64,000 bases of DNA. It comes from Marinimicrobium locisalis. Its GTDB lineage: Bacteria > Pseudomonadota > Gammaproteobacteria > Pseudomonadales > Cellvibrionaceae. Under the pieces are notes generated by a model. It made no database searches. It saw nothing but the letters and a program-made list of their open reading frames with translations, and was not told the origin of the DNA. Every line of letters starts with the position of its first letter. The stretch's first letter is position 1. A program made the translations under genes and the position numbers. Where the stretch lies: assembly GCF_039822625.1 (NCBI RefSeq), contig NZ_JBDLLG010000001.1, forward strand, positions 310,001 to 374,000. The letters run 5' to 3'. Shown one piece after another: positions 16,429-24,726 of this stretch.

Positions 16429-17022
16429 TTACGGCTGTGACAACAGGGGGTCCACGCCCGCCTCCAGTAGCATATCGGTGAGCGCAATCAGGGGTAAGCC
16501 GATCAGGGCGTTGGGGTCCTCTCCTTCAAGGCGCTCGAACAGGCGGATCCCCAGAGCCTCCATTTTAAATGCGCCGGCGCAGTCATAAGGCGCTTCCTTT
16601 GTTAAATAGGCTTCAATCTGAGCGTCGGTCAGCGGCCGAAAGTGGACGTAAAACCTTTCGCAGTGGGACCGGTGGAGGCCGGTACGGGCATCGTAGAGGC
16701 AAAGCCCGGTATAAAAAGTGACCCGTTGGCCGCTGGCGGCGCGCAACTGCTCTGTGGCTCGGTGGTGGTCGCCCGGTTTGCCCAGGGGGCGGCCGTCGAG
16801 GCTAGCGACCTGGTCGGAGCCGATGATAAGCAGGGGTTGCGGAGTTTTAGGCGCCAGCGCCAGCGCCTTACTTATTGCCAGACGCTCGGCTAAGGCGGCG
16901 GGCGCTTCGTCCACTCCCGGCGATTCATCCACCTCTGGCGAGGTGGTCGTAAAGGGCAGGCCGAGGCGTTCGAGCAGTTGCCGGCGATAGGGCGAGCTTG
17001 AGGCGAGTAACAGTTTCGGCAC
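16429..17022 (-). CDS. maf: Maf-like nucleoside triphosphate pyrophosphatase (YceF type)
   Basis: A 197-residue Maf/YceF protein. The family hydrolyses modified or non-canonical NTPs to monophosphates; the YceF branch prefers m7GTP. Visible motifs: LLASSSPYRRQLLERLGL at the N-terminus, the Ser/Arg-rich substrate loop; GSDQVA with the catalytic Asp; GKPGDHHRATEQL; and YDCAGAFKMEALG. I place the start at GTG 17020-17022 (VPKLLLASSSP); the frame continues upstream but without homology. It is divergent from yceD, with the yceD promoter in the 119-base gap. Confidence 0.88.
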   Translation of the reverse strand: MPKLLLASSSPYRRQLLERLGLPFTTTSPEVDESPGVDEAPAALAERLAISKALALAPKTPQPLLIIGSDQVASLDGRPLGKPGDHHRATEQLRAASGQRVTFYTGLCLYDARTGLHRSHCERFYVHFRPLTDAQIEAYLTKEAPYDCAGAFKMEALGIRLFERLEGEDPNALIGLPLIALTDMLLEAGVDPLLSQP

Positions 17023-17103
17023 GATCAGGCTCCCGTTTTGGGGGTAAAAACCCCATATTCTACCCGAAAGGCCCGTCACTCCGCTCTTGCAGCGCTTTTT
17101 TCT

Positions 17104-17132
17104 TTGACACGGGCGGTGCTTATCCCTATTAT
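17104..17132 (+). promoter_or_regulatory. sigma-70 promoter of yceD-rpmF-plsX
   Basis: TTGACA at 17104-17109, a 17-base spacer and TATTAT at 17127-17132: perfect -35, five of six at -10. Transcription would start near 17139, only about three bases before the yceD ATG at 17142, giving an almost leaderless mRNA. Confidence 0.75.
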
Positions 17133-17141
17133 TGCGCGCTT

Positions 17142-17678
17142 ATGTTTTCTGCCCCCTATGACAAGCCCCTGCCGCGCCAGGGCGACCCGCGCAAATTTGC
17201 ACAGCAGGGCGCCCAGATGAGCGGTTATTTGCCGGTGGAAAAACTCAACCGGATTCGGGGCCTGTTACGCGAGGATCAGGCACAGGCTCGCGTTGACCTG
17301 ACCTTCGGAATCAGCGAAGAGGGTAAGTTGGTGGTGGAGGGCCAGGCCGAGGCCGATCTGGTTTTCACGTGCCAGCGTTGTCTGGGGCCGGTCACCTTGC
17401 CGGTGGAAGCGTCTATCGAGCTGGCGATGGTTCGGTCCGAGGAAGAAGGCAAGCGATTGCCTCGAACCCTGGATCCATGGTTGTTGCCGGATGATGGAAA
17501 CACCGACCTCTACAGGATGGTAGAGGAAGAGTTATTACTGAGTTTGCCGACAGTGGCATACCACGAGGAAGCCTGCATTGATGAGCAATTGCTCAGCAGC
17601 GGCGACCCCGTGGAGCCGAAGCCGGCGGAAAACCCGTTTCAAGTTCTGAAGCAATTAAAGGGCTCGCCGAAAAAGTGA
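17142..17678 (+). CDS. yceD: YceD family 23S rRNA accumulation protein (DUF177)
   Basis: A 178-residue YceD/DUF177 protein. E. coli YceD is needed for normal 23S rRNA accumulation; no enzyme activity is known. The conserved FTCQRCLGPVTLPVE (Cys pair, residues about 86-89) and ELLLSLPTVAYHEE with a further Cys in EEACIDE are present. It stands directly upstream of rpmF, as in most proteobacteria. The ATG at 17142 is preceded by no ribosome site and lies at the very start of the predicted transcript. Confidence 0.9.
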   Translation: MFSAPYDKPLPRQGDPRKFAQQGAQMSGYLPVEKLNRIRGLLREDQAQARVDLTFGISEEGKLVVEGQAEADLVFTCQRCLGPVTLPVEASIELAMVRSEEEGKRLPRTLDPWLLPDDGNTDLYRMVEEELLLSLPTVAYHEEACIDEQLLSSGDPVEPKPAENPFQVLKQLKGSPKK

Positions 17679-17718
17679 GGCGCCCCGGCTTCAGTTATAT
17701 TGTCAACAGGAGATTATC

Positions 17719-17901
17719 ATGGCCGTTCAAAAAAATCGTAAAACCCGTTCCAAGCGTGGCATGCGTCGTGCACACGACGCGCTGACTGGTAAGGCGCTGT
17801 CTGTGGACCCGACTACCGGTGAGAAGCACCTGCGTCACCACGTGTCCGCCGACGGCTTTTACCGCGGTCGCAAAGTGGTAGACACTGGCAACGACGAGTA
17901 A
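17719..17901 (+). CDS. rpmF: 50S ribosomal protein L32
   Basis: A 60-residue L32 beginning MAVQKNRKTRSKRGMRRAHD, with the C-terminal HHVSADGFYRGRKVV. It lacks the four-Cys zinc ribbon found in many L32 proteins, as is normal for gammaproteobacteria. CAGGAGA lies before the ATG. It is 40 bases after yceD and 33 before plsX, the conserved yceD-rpmF-plsX order that links ribosome supply to lipid synthesis. Confidence 0.97.
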   Translation: MAVQKNRKTRSKRGMRRAHDALTGKALSVDPTTGEKHLRHHVSADGFYRGRKVVDTGNDE

Positions 17902-17934
17902 GATCGGGCCGCTGAGCGATTCAGCTACTCGATA

Positions 17935-18936
17935 ATGATTCGTATAGCGGTAGACGCTATGAGCGGGGACTTAGGTCCCCGCACTGCTATATCGGCGGTG
18001 CTCCAGCTGGCGGCGTCCGCCGCGCCCGGTGTCCGCTTTATTCTTGTAGGGGAGCGCTCTTCTCTAGAGCGACTGCTGCCCGATTCCCTTCCGTCCTCCC
18101 TTCGTCTGCATCACGCCCCCTCCTGGGTGGCCATGGGTGATGACCCCCGTAGCGCACTGCGCCACGGCCGGGAAACGTCTATGTGGCAAGCCTTGGAGCT
18201 GGTGCGAACGGGGGAGGCCGACGCCTGTGTCAGTGCTGGCAATACCGGGGCGCTGATGGCTATGGGGCGGTACCTGCTTAAGAGTCTTCCCGGTATTCAG
18301 CGTCCCGCCATTTGTAAAGCCGTGCCGGTCTCCCAGGGCCGCACCTATATGCTGGACTTGGGGGCGAACCTTGAGGCCAGTGCCGAACAGCTTCACCAGT
18401 TTGCCCTTATGGGCTCTGTGCTTGCTTCCCGTGAGCTTGGGCGAGAGGCCGAAGTGGCGCTGCTGAACGTGGGAACCGAGGCGGCCAAAGGGCCCGAGGT
18501 GGTGCGCGCGGCTGATGAGCTTATTAACGCCGACGGGCGAATCCGTTACCTGGGCTACATTGAAGGTGACGATATTTACTCCGGGCGGGCGGACGTTGTG
18601 GTCTGCGACGGCTTCACCGGCAACGTCGCCCTCAAAGCCAGCGAAGGCGTGGCGCGTCTGATCGGTAATAAGTTGCGCGACGGTATCCGCTCGCGCCGCC
18701 GTTACCGCCTGGCGGTGCCGCTGCTCAGGCCATTGTTAAAGCGGTGGCGCACCGAGCTGGACCCCGGCGTCTACAACGGTGCGATTTTCCTGGGATTGCG
18801 CCGACCAGTCATCAAAAGCCATGGCAACGCGGATGAGTCGGCTTTTGGCCGGGCTCTGGAAGTGGCAATTGAGCAGGTTCGCCGGCGCATTGTGGAGCAT
18901 ATCGACTCCGAGCTAAGACAAAAGAATCAGAGCTGA
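17935..18936 (+). CDS. plsX: phosphate acyltransferase PlsX
   Basis: Converts acyl-ACP and phosphate to acyl-phosphate, the acyl donor for PlsY in phosphatidate synthesis. The 333-residue protein shows the typical VDAMSGDLGP start, SAGNTGALMAMGRYLLK, MLDLGANLEASAEQL, and VVCDGFTGNVALKASEG. It is a peripheral membrane enzyme. The ATG at 17935 follows a weak ribosome site. It is followed after 49 bases by fabD, so acyl-ACP production and use are in one operon. Confidence 0.95.
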   Translation: MIRIAVDAMSGDLGPRTAISAVLQLAASAAPGVRFILVGERSSLERLLPDSLPSSLRLHHAPSWVAMGDDPRSALRHGRETSMWQALELVRTGEADACVSAGNTGALMAMGRYLLKSLPGIQRPAICKAVPVSQGRTYMLDLGANLEASAEQLHQFALMGSVLASRELGREAEVALLNVGTEAAKGPEVVRAADELINADGRIRYLGYIEGDDIYSGRADVVVCDGFTGNVALKASEGVARLIGNKLRDGIRSRRRYRLAVPLLRPLLKRWRTELDPGVYNGAIFLGLRRPVIKSHGNADESAFGRALEVAIEQVRRRIVEHIDSELRQKNQS

Positions 18937-18985
18937 GAGCCTGAGGGTTCTCGCTCGGTACCAACCATATAAGAGGTAAAGACTT

Positions 18986-19948
18986 ATGTCCGAATCATCT
19001 CTGGGCTCATCCGCACTCGGTTTTGTTTTTCCGGGGCAGGGGTCGCAAAAAGTGGGCATGCTCGCCGACTTGGCGGCCGAGCACAGCCTGGTTACCGAAA
19101 CCTTTTCCGAAGCGTCTGATGTGCTCGGTTATGACTTGTGGGAGCTGGTCCAAAAAGGCCCTCAGGAGCAATTGAACCTGACCGAACGTACCCAACCCTT
19201 GCTGTTGACCGCCAGTGTCGCGGTATGGCGCCTATGGCAGTCGCAAAATGGACCGCAGCCGGCGCTGCTGGCGGGCCACAGTCTGGGCGAATGGTCGGCC
19301 TTGGTGGCCGCTGGGGTGGTGGATTTTGCCGATGCGGTCGGACTGGTCCAACTGCGTGGCAAATTGATGCAGGAGGCCGTTCCGGCCGGCCAGGGCGGCA
19401 TGGCCGCGATCATCGGCTTGGAAGATGCGGACATTATTGACGCCTGTGAGCGCGGAGCCGAAGGGGAGGTGGTTTCGCCGGTGAACTTTAACTCGCCGGG
19501 GCAGGTCGTTATTGCGGGCGCCTCCGGGGCTGTGGATCGAGCGATGGCGTTGTGCAAAACCGCCGGCGCCAAACGGGCCCTGGCGCTGCCGGTCAGCGCG
19601 CCGTTCCACACCGCTTTGATGCGGCCGGCCGCCGATGGTTTGGCACCTAAAGTTGAGTCAACCGAGTTCCGTGCCCCCCGTATTCCCGTGGTGCACAACG
19701 TCAACGCGGATACGGAGTCAGACCCTCAGGCTATTAAGCGCCTGATGATCGAACAGATCTACAGTCCAGTGTTGTGGGTTGATTGTGTACGTACCCTGCT
19801 CGGGCGGGGCGTGAGCACCGTGGTTGAATGTGGTCCGGGAAAGGTGCTTTCAGGGTTGAACAAGCGAATCGACAAGTCGATAAGCACCCTGTCCATTGAA
19901 ACGCCGGATGAGCTTCAGGCGGTCTTACAACAAGCGAAAGGGGAATAA
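18986..19948 (+). CDS. fabD: malonyl-CoA:ACP transacylase FabD
   Basis: Moves malonyl groups from CoA to ACP to feed fatty-acid elongation. The 320-residue protein has FVFPGQGSQKVGM near the N-terminus, the nucleophile S99 in AGHSLGEWSAL, and the catalytic His in PVSAPFHTALM. VVECGPGKVLSGL closes the domain. AGAGGTAA precedes the ATG. The gene lies between plsX and fabG, the latter only five bases away. Confidence 0.96.
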   Translation: MSESSLGSSALGFVFPGQGSQKVGMLADLAAEHSLVTETFSEASDVLGYDLWELVQKGPQEQLNLTERTQPLLLTASVAVWRLWQSQNGPQPALLAGHSLGEWSALVAAGVVDFADAVGLVQLRGKLMQEAVPAGQGGMAAIIGLEDADIIDACERGAEGEVVSPVNFNSPGQVVIAGASGAVDRAMALCKTAGAKRALALPVSAPFHTALMRPAADGLAPKVESTEFRAPRIPVVHNVNADTESDPQAIKRLMIEQIYSPVLWVDCVRTLLGRGVSTVVECGPGKVLSGLNKRIDKSISTLSIETPDELQAVLQQAKGE

Positions 19949-19953
19949 CGCTC

Positions 19954-20700
19954 ATGAACAATCTCGAAGGTAAGGTGGCTTTGGTCACTGGTGCCAGCCG
20001 TGGTATTGGCGCGGCCGTGGCCGATCAACTGGGCGCCGGTGGCGCCGTGTTGATCGGCACTGCCACCAGCGAAGCAGGGGCGGAGAAAATTACCCAGCGC
20101 CTGCAGGAAAAAGGTATCAAAGGGGAAGGATTGGTGCTGAATGTCACCGACGCCGACTCGATAAAAGCGCTGCTTTCGACCATGAAAGAGCGTCACGGCG
20201 TGCCGGAGGTGTTGGTTAACAACGCCGGCATCACCAAGGACAACCTGCTGATGCGGATGAACGATGAGGAGTGGTTTGATGTGATCAATACCAACCTCAG
20301 TTCCGTTTACCGCTTGAGCAAAGCCGTGCTGCGGGGGATGATGAAAGCTCGCTGGGGCCGAATTATCAACATCAGTTCCGTGGTTGGGGCCATGGGTAAC
20401 CCGGGCCAGTCCAACTATGCGGCCAGTAAGGCGGGCGTAGCCGGATTTGCACGATCGCTAGCCGCTGAGGTAGGCTCGCGGGGTATTACGGTTAACACGG
20501 TGGCGCCAGGGTTTATCGACACGGATATGACCCAAGCGTTGCCGGAAGAGCAGCGCGAGCAGCTGCTGAATAAGATTCCGCTGGGCCGTCTCGGCCAACC
20601 GGAGGAAATCGCCGCGGTAGTGGCTTTTTTGGCGAGCGATGCCGGAGGTTACGTCAGCGGCGAAACGATACATGTCAATGGCGGCATGTATATGGCATAG
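19954..20700 (+). CDS. fabG: 3-oxoacyl-ACP reductase FabG
   Basis: NADPH-dependent short-chain dehydrogenase for the first reduction of the fatty-acid cycle. Visible: the cofactor loop TGASRGIG (residues 12-19), NNAG at 89-92, the catalytic Ser near 142, and Y155/K159 in NYAASK. The C-terminus VSGETIHVNGGMYM is typical of FabG. The 248-residue length is standard. It begins five bases after fabD, and its stop is followed by the 209-base acpP leader. Confidence 0.96.
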   Translation: MNNLEGKVALVTGASRGIGAAVADQLGAGGAVLIGTATSEAGAEKITQRLQEKGIKGEGLVLNVTDADSIKALLSTMKERHGVPEVLVNNAGITKDNLLMRMNDEEWFDVINTNLSSVYRLSKAVLRGMMKARWGRIINISSVVGAMGNPGQSNYAASKAGVAGFARSLAAEVGSRGITVNTVAPGFIDTDMTQALPEEQREQLLNKIPLGRLGQPEEIAAVVAFLASDAGGYVSGETIHVNGGMYMA

Positions 20701-20705
20701 TGGTT

Positions 20706-20760
20706 TGGCCAAGTTTATGATTTTTATGAAATTTTTGTAAAAATCAAAGAAATTTGGCCA
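20706..20760. promoter_or_regulatory. nested dyad in the fabG-acpP gap
   Basis: An AT-rich inner inverted repeat TGATTTTTA (20718-20726) / TAAAAATCA (20738-20746) lies inside an outer TGGCCAA / TTGGCCA pair (20706-20712, 20754-20760). It could fold as an RNA hairpin that trims read-through into acpP, or serve as an operator just upstream of the acpP promoter. Confidence 0.4.
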
Positions 20761-20766
20761 TATCCA

Positions 20767-20795
20767 TTACAACCCGGAGCAATTCGATGTAAAAT
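20767..20795 (+). promoter_or_regulatory. candidate acpP promoter
   Basis: TTACAA at 20767-20772, 17-base spacer, TAAAAT at 20790-20795. The -10 matches five of six, the -35 only three. It would give acpP a leader of about 110 bases. Confidence 0.4.
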
Positions 20796-20909
20796 GCGCG
20801 TCGATTTTGTCCGTAGCTTAATCAAGGAGTCGCCTCGATATTTGCCTGATGGTTTGAGGGCACGGGAACCGGCTTCGTCGATACTACCTACTAGGAGTTA
20901 TATAACATC

Positions 20910-21146
20910 ATGAGCAGCATTGAAGAACGGGTTAAAAAAATTGTTGCCGAGCAACTGGGTGTGAAAGAAGAAGAAGTTAAAAACGAAGCTTCTTTTGTCG
21001 AAGATCTGGGCGCCGACTCCCTCGACACCGTCGAACTGGTGATGGCTCTGGAAGAGGAATTCGAAACCGAAATTCCCGACGAAGAAGCGGAAAAGATCAC
21101 CACTGTTCAGCTGGCAATCGATTACATCAATGCCAACTTGGCGTAA
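20910..21146 (+). CDS. acpP: acyl carrier protein
   Basis: A 78-residue acidic carrier. The phosphopantetheine attachment site is S37 in GADSLDTVELVMALEEEF. It holds growing acyl chains for FabD, FabG and FabF encoded around it. AGGAGTTATAT lies before the ATG. It has its own candidate promoter and a strong terminator, as expected for one of the most abundant proteins in the cell. Confidence 0.97.
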   Translation: MSSIEERVKKIVAEQLGVKEEEVKNEASFVEDLGADSLDTVELVMALEEEFETEIPDEEAEKITTVQLAIDYINANLA

Positions 21147-21175
21147 TCTTCAAGCTGGTTGATTACCGTCTTCCG

Positions 21176-21213
21176 AAAAGCCGTATTATTGCGAAATAGT
21201 ACGGCTTTTTCTT
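21176..21213 (+). terminator. rho-independent terminator after acpP
   Basis: AAAAGCCGTA / TACGGCTTTT stem with an AT-rich loop and a T-rich end (TTTTTCTTT), 30 bases after the acpP stop. Confidence 0.85.
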
Positions 21214-21337
21214 TGGAAGGGTGAGCCGACTGCGGTCGGTGGTAACCTTACCTCGTAGTCGGGCTCCGGTCCCCTTCTCGCCGTAAAGGAGGAGGGGAGG
21301 GCCCGGCGTTAGCTATTTATGTCGGAGAACTTCTAAG

Positions 21338-22576
21338 GTGTCGCGCAAAAGAGTCGTAGTTACCGGGCTGGGGATGGTGAGCCCTTTGGGGAACACCGTC
21401 GCCGATAGCTGGCGTGGAATCGTCAATGGTGTCAGTGGCGCCGCGTCTATCACACACTTCGATCCCTCGGCCTTTACCACCCAGTTTAGCGCCTCGGTAA
21501 AGGACTTTTCGGTCGAAGGCTATTACCCCGTCAAAGATGCCCGGAAGATGGATCCATTCATCCAGTTCGGCATGGTTGCCGGGATTCAGGCCATGCGTGA
21601 TTCGGGGTTGGAGGTGGATGAAGCCAACAGCCATCGAATGGGGGTTTCGATCGGTTCCGGGATCGGGGGCATCGGTTCGATTGAAGACGGAACCAAGCTT
21701 ATCGAGGAGAAGGGGCCGCGGCGTATTTCACCCTTCTTTGTGCCCGGTGCCATCATCAACATGATCGCCGGGAACCTGTCGATTATGTACGGTCTGCGGG
21801 GCCCGAATATCGCGATTACCACCGCTTGCACTACCGGTACCCACAGCATCGGTTACGCCGCCCGTAGCATCATGCACGGCGAGTGTGACGTAATGCTGGC
21901 CGGTGGCGCGGAGATGGCCACCACGCCCTTGGGGCTTGGTGGGTTTGCCGCGGCTCGGGCGCTGTCCACTCGCAACGATGACCCGAAGGCTGCCAGCCGC
22001 CCCTGGGACAAGGACCGTGATGGGTTTGTGCTCGGTGACGGCGCCGGGGTGATGGTGCTCGAGGAATACGAACACGCGAAGGCCCGTGGCGCTAATATTT
22101 ATGCGGAGCTGTCGGGGTTTGGCATGAGTGGTGATGCCTTCCACATGACCTCTCCGCCCGCTGATGGTGCCGGTGCGGCACTGGCTATGCAGAACGCCAT
22201 CAACGATGCAGGCATTCCGGTGGAGGCAATCCGCTACATCAATGCCCATGGCACCTCAACCCAGGCCGGAGACCGTGCCGAGTGTCAGGCGGTGAAAACC
22301 ATCATGGGCTCGGCGGTGGACCAGGTGGCAGTCAGCTCGACAAAGTCCATGATCGGTCACCTGTTGGGTGCGGCCGGCGCGGTAGAGGCCATTTTTAGCG
22401 TGCTGGCTATCCGCGACCAAGTGGCACCCCCCACAATTAATCTGAAAAACCCGGATGAAGGCTGCGATATCAACCTGGTGCCGAACACGGCCCAGGAGCG
22501 AGAAATCGACGCGGTTTTGTCCAATTCGTTCGGGTTTGGCGGCACCAACGGTTCGCTGATTTTCCGCAAGGTTTGA
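21338..22576 (+). CDS. fabF: 3-oxoacyl-ACP synthase II FabF
   Basis: Condensing enzyme that elongates acyl-ACP with malonyl-ACP and governs cis-vaccenate formation. The 412-residue thiolase-fold protein has the Cys-His-His triad: C164 in TTACTTGTHSIG, His in INAHGTSTQAGD and His in SMIGHLLGAAG. The C-terminal NSFGFGGTNGSL is present. The start is GTG at 21338 with GGAG upstream. The 190-base gap after acpP has a GAGCC-GACT / AGTCGGGCTC inverted repeat near 21222-21268. Confidence 0.96.
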   Translation: MSRKRVVVTGLGMVSPLGNTVADSWRGIVNGVSGAASITHFDPSAFTTQFSASVKDFSVEGYYPVKDARKMDPFIQFGMVAGIQAMRDSGLEVDEANSHRMGVSIGSGIGGIGSIEDGTKLIEEKGPRRISPFFVPGAIINMIAGNLSIMYGLRGPNIAITTACTTGTHSIGYAARSIMHGECDVMLAGGAEMATTPLGLGGFAAARALSTRNDDPKAASRPWDKDRDGFVLGDGAGVMVLEEYEHAKARGANIYAELSGFGMSGDAFHMTSPPADGAGAALAMQNAINDAGIPVEAIRYINAHGTSTQAGDRAECQAVKTIMGSAVDQVAVSSTKSMIGHLLGAAGAVEAIFSVLAIRDQVAPPTINLKNPDEGCDINLVPNTAQEREIDAVLSNSFGFGGTNGSLIFRKV

Positions 22577-22602
22577 CGGGCGGTTAATGTCAGCTGAAAC
22601 GC

Positions 22603-22634
22603 ACGCCGGGGTGGGCTTCACCCCGGCGTTTTAG
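22603..22634 (+). terminator. terminator-like hairpin between fabF and pabC
   Basis: Perfect 11-bp stem ACGCCGGGGTG / CACCCCGGCGT with a five-base loop, followed by TTTTA. The T-run is short, so read-through into pabC is likely. Confidence 0.65.
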
Positions 22635-22659
22635 TATCCGCCTCTGGTAAACTGTCCTT

Positions 22660-23544
22660 ATGTCCGACTCTTCAATAATTACGCTTACGAACGGGGCTTT
22701 TGACGCCGACCTTTCGCCTCTGGATCGGGGCTTGGCGTTCGGTGATGGCCTTTTTGAAACCTGTCGGGTCAGGGCCGGGCAGGTCCCGCTTTGGCTGCTG
22801 CACGCGCGGCGGCTGCGCTCGGGGGCCGAACGGCTGGGCATTCCTCTCGACGAGGAGCGGCTCGAGCGTGAGCGCGACCAGCTATTGGAGGCCGCCTCGG
22901 GCCAAAGCGGCGTACTTAAGCTGATTCTGACTCGAGGGCAGGGCGGTCGAGCCTATCAGCCGCCCGCTCACCCCGCCCCCAGTCTCTGCTGGCAGTTTCG
23001 CCCGGGTGAACCTCCGAGCTGGGAAGCGGGGCAAACCGGGGTCACCCTCTACCAGTGTCGGCACCGGCTGGGGGATAACCCGGCGCTGGCTGGAATGAAG
23101 CATCTCAATCGCCTTGAGTATGTTTTGGCCCGCTCCGAGTGGGGCAACGACTACCCCGAAGGGCTGCTGCTCGACGGTGAAGGGCGAGTGGTTGAAGGGA
23201 CGCTAAGTAATGTATTTGTCCGTCTGGAAGAGGGTTGGCGAACGCCCAGGCTTGAGCGCAATGGCGTCGCGGGCGTCATGCGCCAGCTGCTGCTCGACTC
23301 CCTGGCCCCGGCGCAGGAAATTGCGGTAACGGAGGCCGCCATCAGTGTCGAAGAATTGATGACGGCGCGTGAATGGTTTGTATGTAACAGTGTGTTTGGG
23401 CTCTGGCCGGTCGTTGGTTTGGCCCCCGAGGGCGCTCATTGGCCCGTGGGAGAGCAGACCCGCCAGCTTCAGAGGGCCTTTGATTCGTGGTTGGAGGGCC
23501 GCTCCACCACAAAAAGCATGATAATGACGACAACGGGAGAGTAA
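22660..23544 (+). CDS. pabC: aminodeoxychorismate lyase PabC
   Basis: PLP enzyme that splits 4-amino-4-deoxychorismate into p-aminobenzoate and pyruvate for folate. The 294-residue class IV aminotransferase-fold protein shows DRGLAFGDGLFETCRV, the PLP-lysine in AGMKHLNRLEYVLAR, EGLLLDGEGRVVEGTLSNVF, and the late MTAREWFVCNSVFGLWPV. It is slightly longer than E. coli PabC because of a tail after QRAFDSWL. mltG starts two bases beyond its stop. The partner PabB is at the far end of this window. Confidence 0.92.
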   Translation: MSDSSIITLTNGAFDADLSPLDRGLAFGDGLFETCRVRAGQVPLWLLHARRLRSGAERLGIPLDEERLERERDQLLEAASGQSGVLKLILTRGQGGRAYQPPAHPAPSLCWQFRPGEPPSWEAGQTGVTLYQCRHRLGDNPALAGMKHLNRLEYVLARSEWGNDYPEGLLLDGEGRVVEGTLSNVFVRLEEGWRTPRLERNGVAGVMRQLLLDSLAPAQEIAVTEAAISVEELMTAREWFVCNSVFGLWPVVGLAPEGAHWPVGEQTRQLQRAFDSWLEGRSTTKSMIMTTTGE

Positions 23545-23546
23545 GC

Positions 23547-24617
23547 GTGGCACGAGTATTGGGAGGGTTAATTCTGGTGGGGCTGGTCTTGGGAGCGGGG
23601 TTGGCGGCCTATGGCTACCACTGGCTCAACAGTCCGCTACAATTGCCGCCGGAAGGGTTACGCTATCAGCTCGACCGAGGAAAGAGTCTCAGTCATGTCA
23701 CGGCCGATTTGGCTCAACAGGACGTGCTCAAACACCCCAGAGCGCTCAGTCTCTATGCAAGGTTGACCGACCAAGCCCGGGTCCATGCGGGGGAGTATCG
23801 GCTCCGGCCCGGCCTGACCCCCGAGGCGCTCTTGGTACAGCTGGTCGAGGGGGACGTCATTCTCCACCAGATTACCCTGGTTGAGGGGTGGACCTATCAG
23901 CAGGCGCTTTCGGTCCTGCATGCCGAACCTACAATTGAGGCGGAGCTCAAAGGGCTGTCGCAGTCGGAACAGCTTCGTCGCCTCGGTCTTGAGCTGGACC
24001 ACCCGGAGGGGTGGTTCTTTCCGGACACCTATCGATATGTGCGTGGCACCACCGATGTCACCTTGTTGCGTCGAGCCCACAAGGCGATGGATCGCCAACT
24101 GAAAGCGCTGTGGGAGACGCGGGCCTCGGGTCTGCCCTACGAGTCGCCCTACGAAGCTCTGATTATGGCGTCCATCGTCGAGCGGGAGACCGGCGCCCCC
24201 TGGGAGCGTGGTAAGATCGCGGGCGTATTTGTTCGACGGCTCGAACGTGGCATGCGCCTCCAAACCGACCCCACCGTGATCTATGGCATGGGAGACCGGT
24301 ACAAGGGTAAGCTCGGCCGGCGCGACCTGCGCACTCCTTCTGACTATAACACCTACACCATATCGGGTTTGCCGCCCACACCAATCGCCCTTCCGGGGCG
24401 CGGCGCTCTGGAGGCCGCCATGAATCCGGAGCCGGGCACGGCGCTGTATTTTGTCGCTAAAGGCGACGGCACCCACGTTTTTTCCGACACCCTGGAGGCG
24501 CACAACCGAGCGGTGAGGGAGTATCAACTCCGCCGCCGGGAAGACTATCGCTCAAGTCCACCGGCCGCCCGTGAAGAAGGCGGGCGCCCCGAAGACTTGT
24601 CCGAAGAGGGGGGCTAA
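23547..24617 (+). CDS. mltG: endolytic murein transglycosylase MltG
   Basis: Inner-membrane lytic transglycosylase that cuts nascent glycan strands near the membrane. It has one N-terminal membrane helix (VLGGLILVGLVLGAGLAAYG), a LysM-like subdomain, and a YceG core with the catalytic Glu in MASIVERETGAPWERGKIA and RLERGMRLQTDPTVIYG. The C-terminal 30 residues are charged and variable. GTG at 23547 is two bases after pabC with GGGAGAG upstream; the frame extends earlier inside pabC but lacks homology. In Pseudomonas and E. coli tmk-holB follow mltG; here glnS follows instead. Confidence 0.92.
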   Translation: MARVLGGLILVGLVLGAGLAAYGYHWLNSPLQLPPEGLRYQLDRGKSLSHVTADLAQQDVLKHPRALSLYARLTDQARVHAGEYRLRPGLTPEALLVQLVEGDVILHQITLVEGWTYQQALSVLHAEPTIEAELKGLSQSEQLRRLGLELDHPEGWFFPDTYRYVRGTTDVTLLRRAHKAMDRQLKALWETRASGLPYESPYEALIMASIVERETGAPWERGKIAGVFVRRLERGMRLQTDPTVIYGMGDRYKGKLGRRDLRTPSDYNTYTISGLPPTPIALPGRGALEAAMNPEPGTALYFVAKGDGTHVFSDTLEAHNRAVREYQLRRREDYRSSPPAAREEGGRPEDLSEEGG

Positions 24618-24726
24618 GTCCTTGGTTTGCTAGGAAAAGCGGCAGGGAGCGTTTACAATGAGCGGTTTTTACCGGCCTGACAATTAGCGGGTCAACCTTC
24701 ACTGAGCCAATGGGAAAGCGAGCCGT

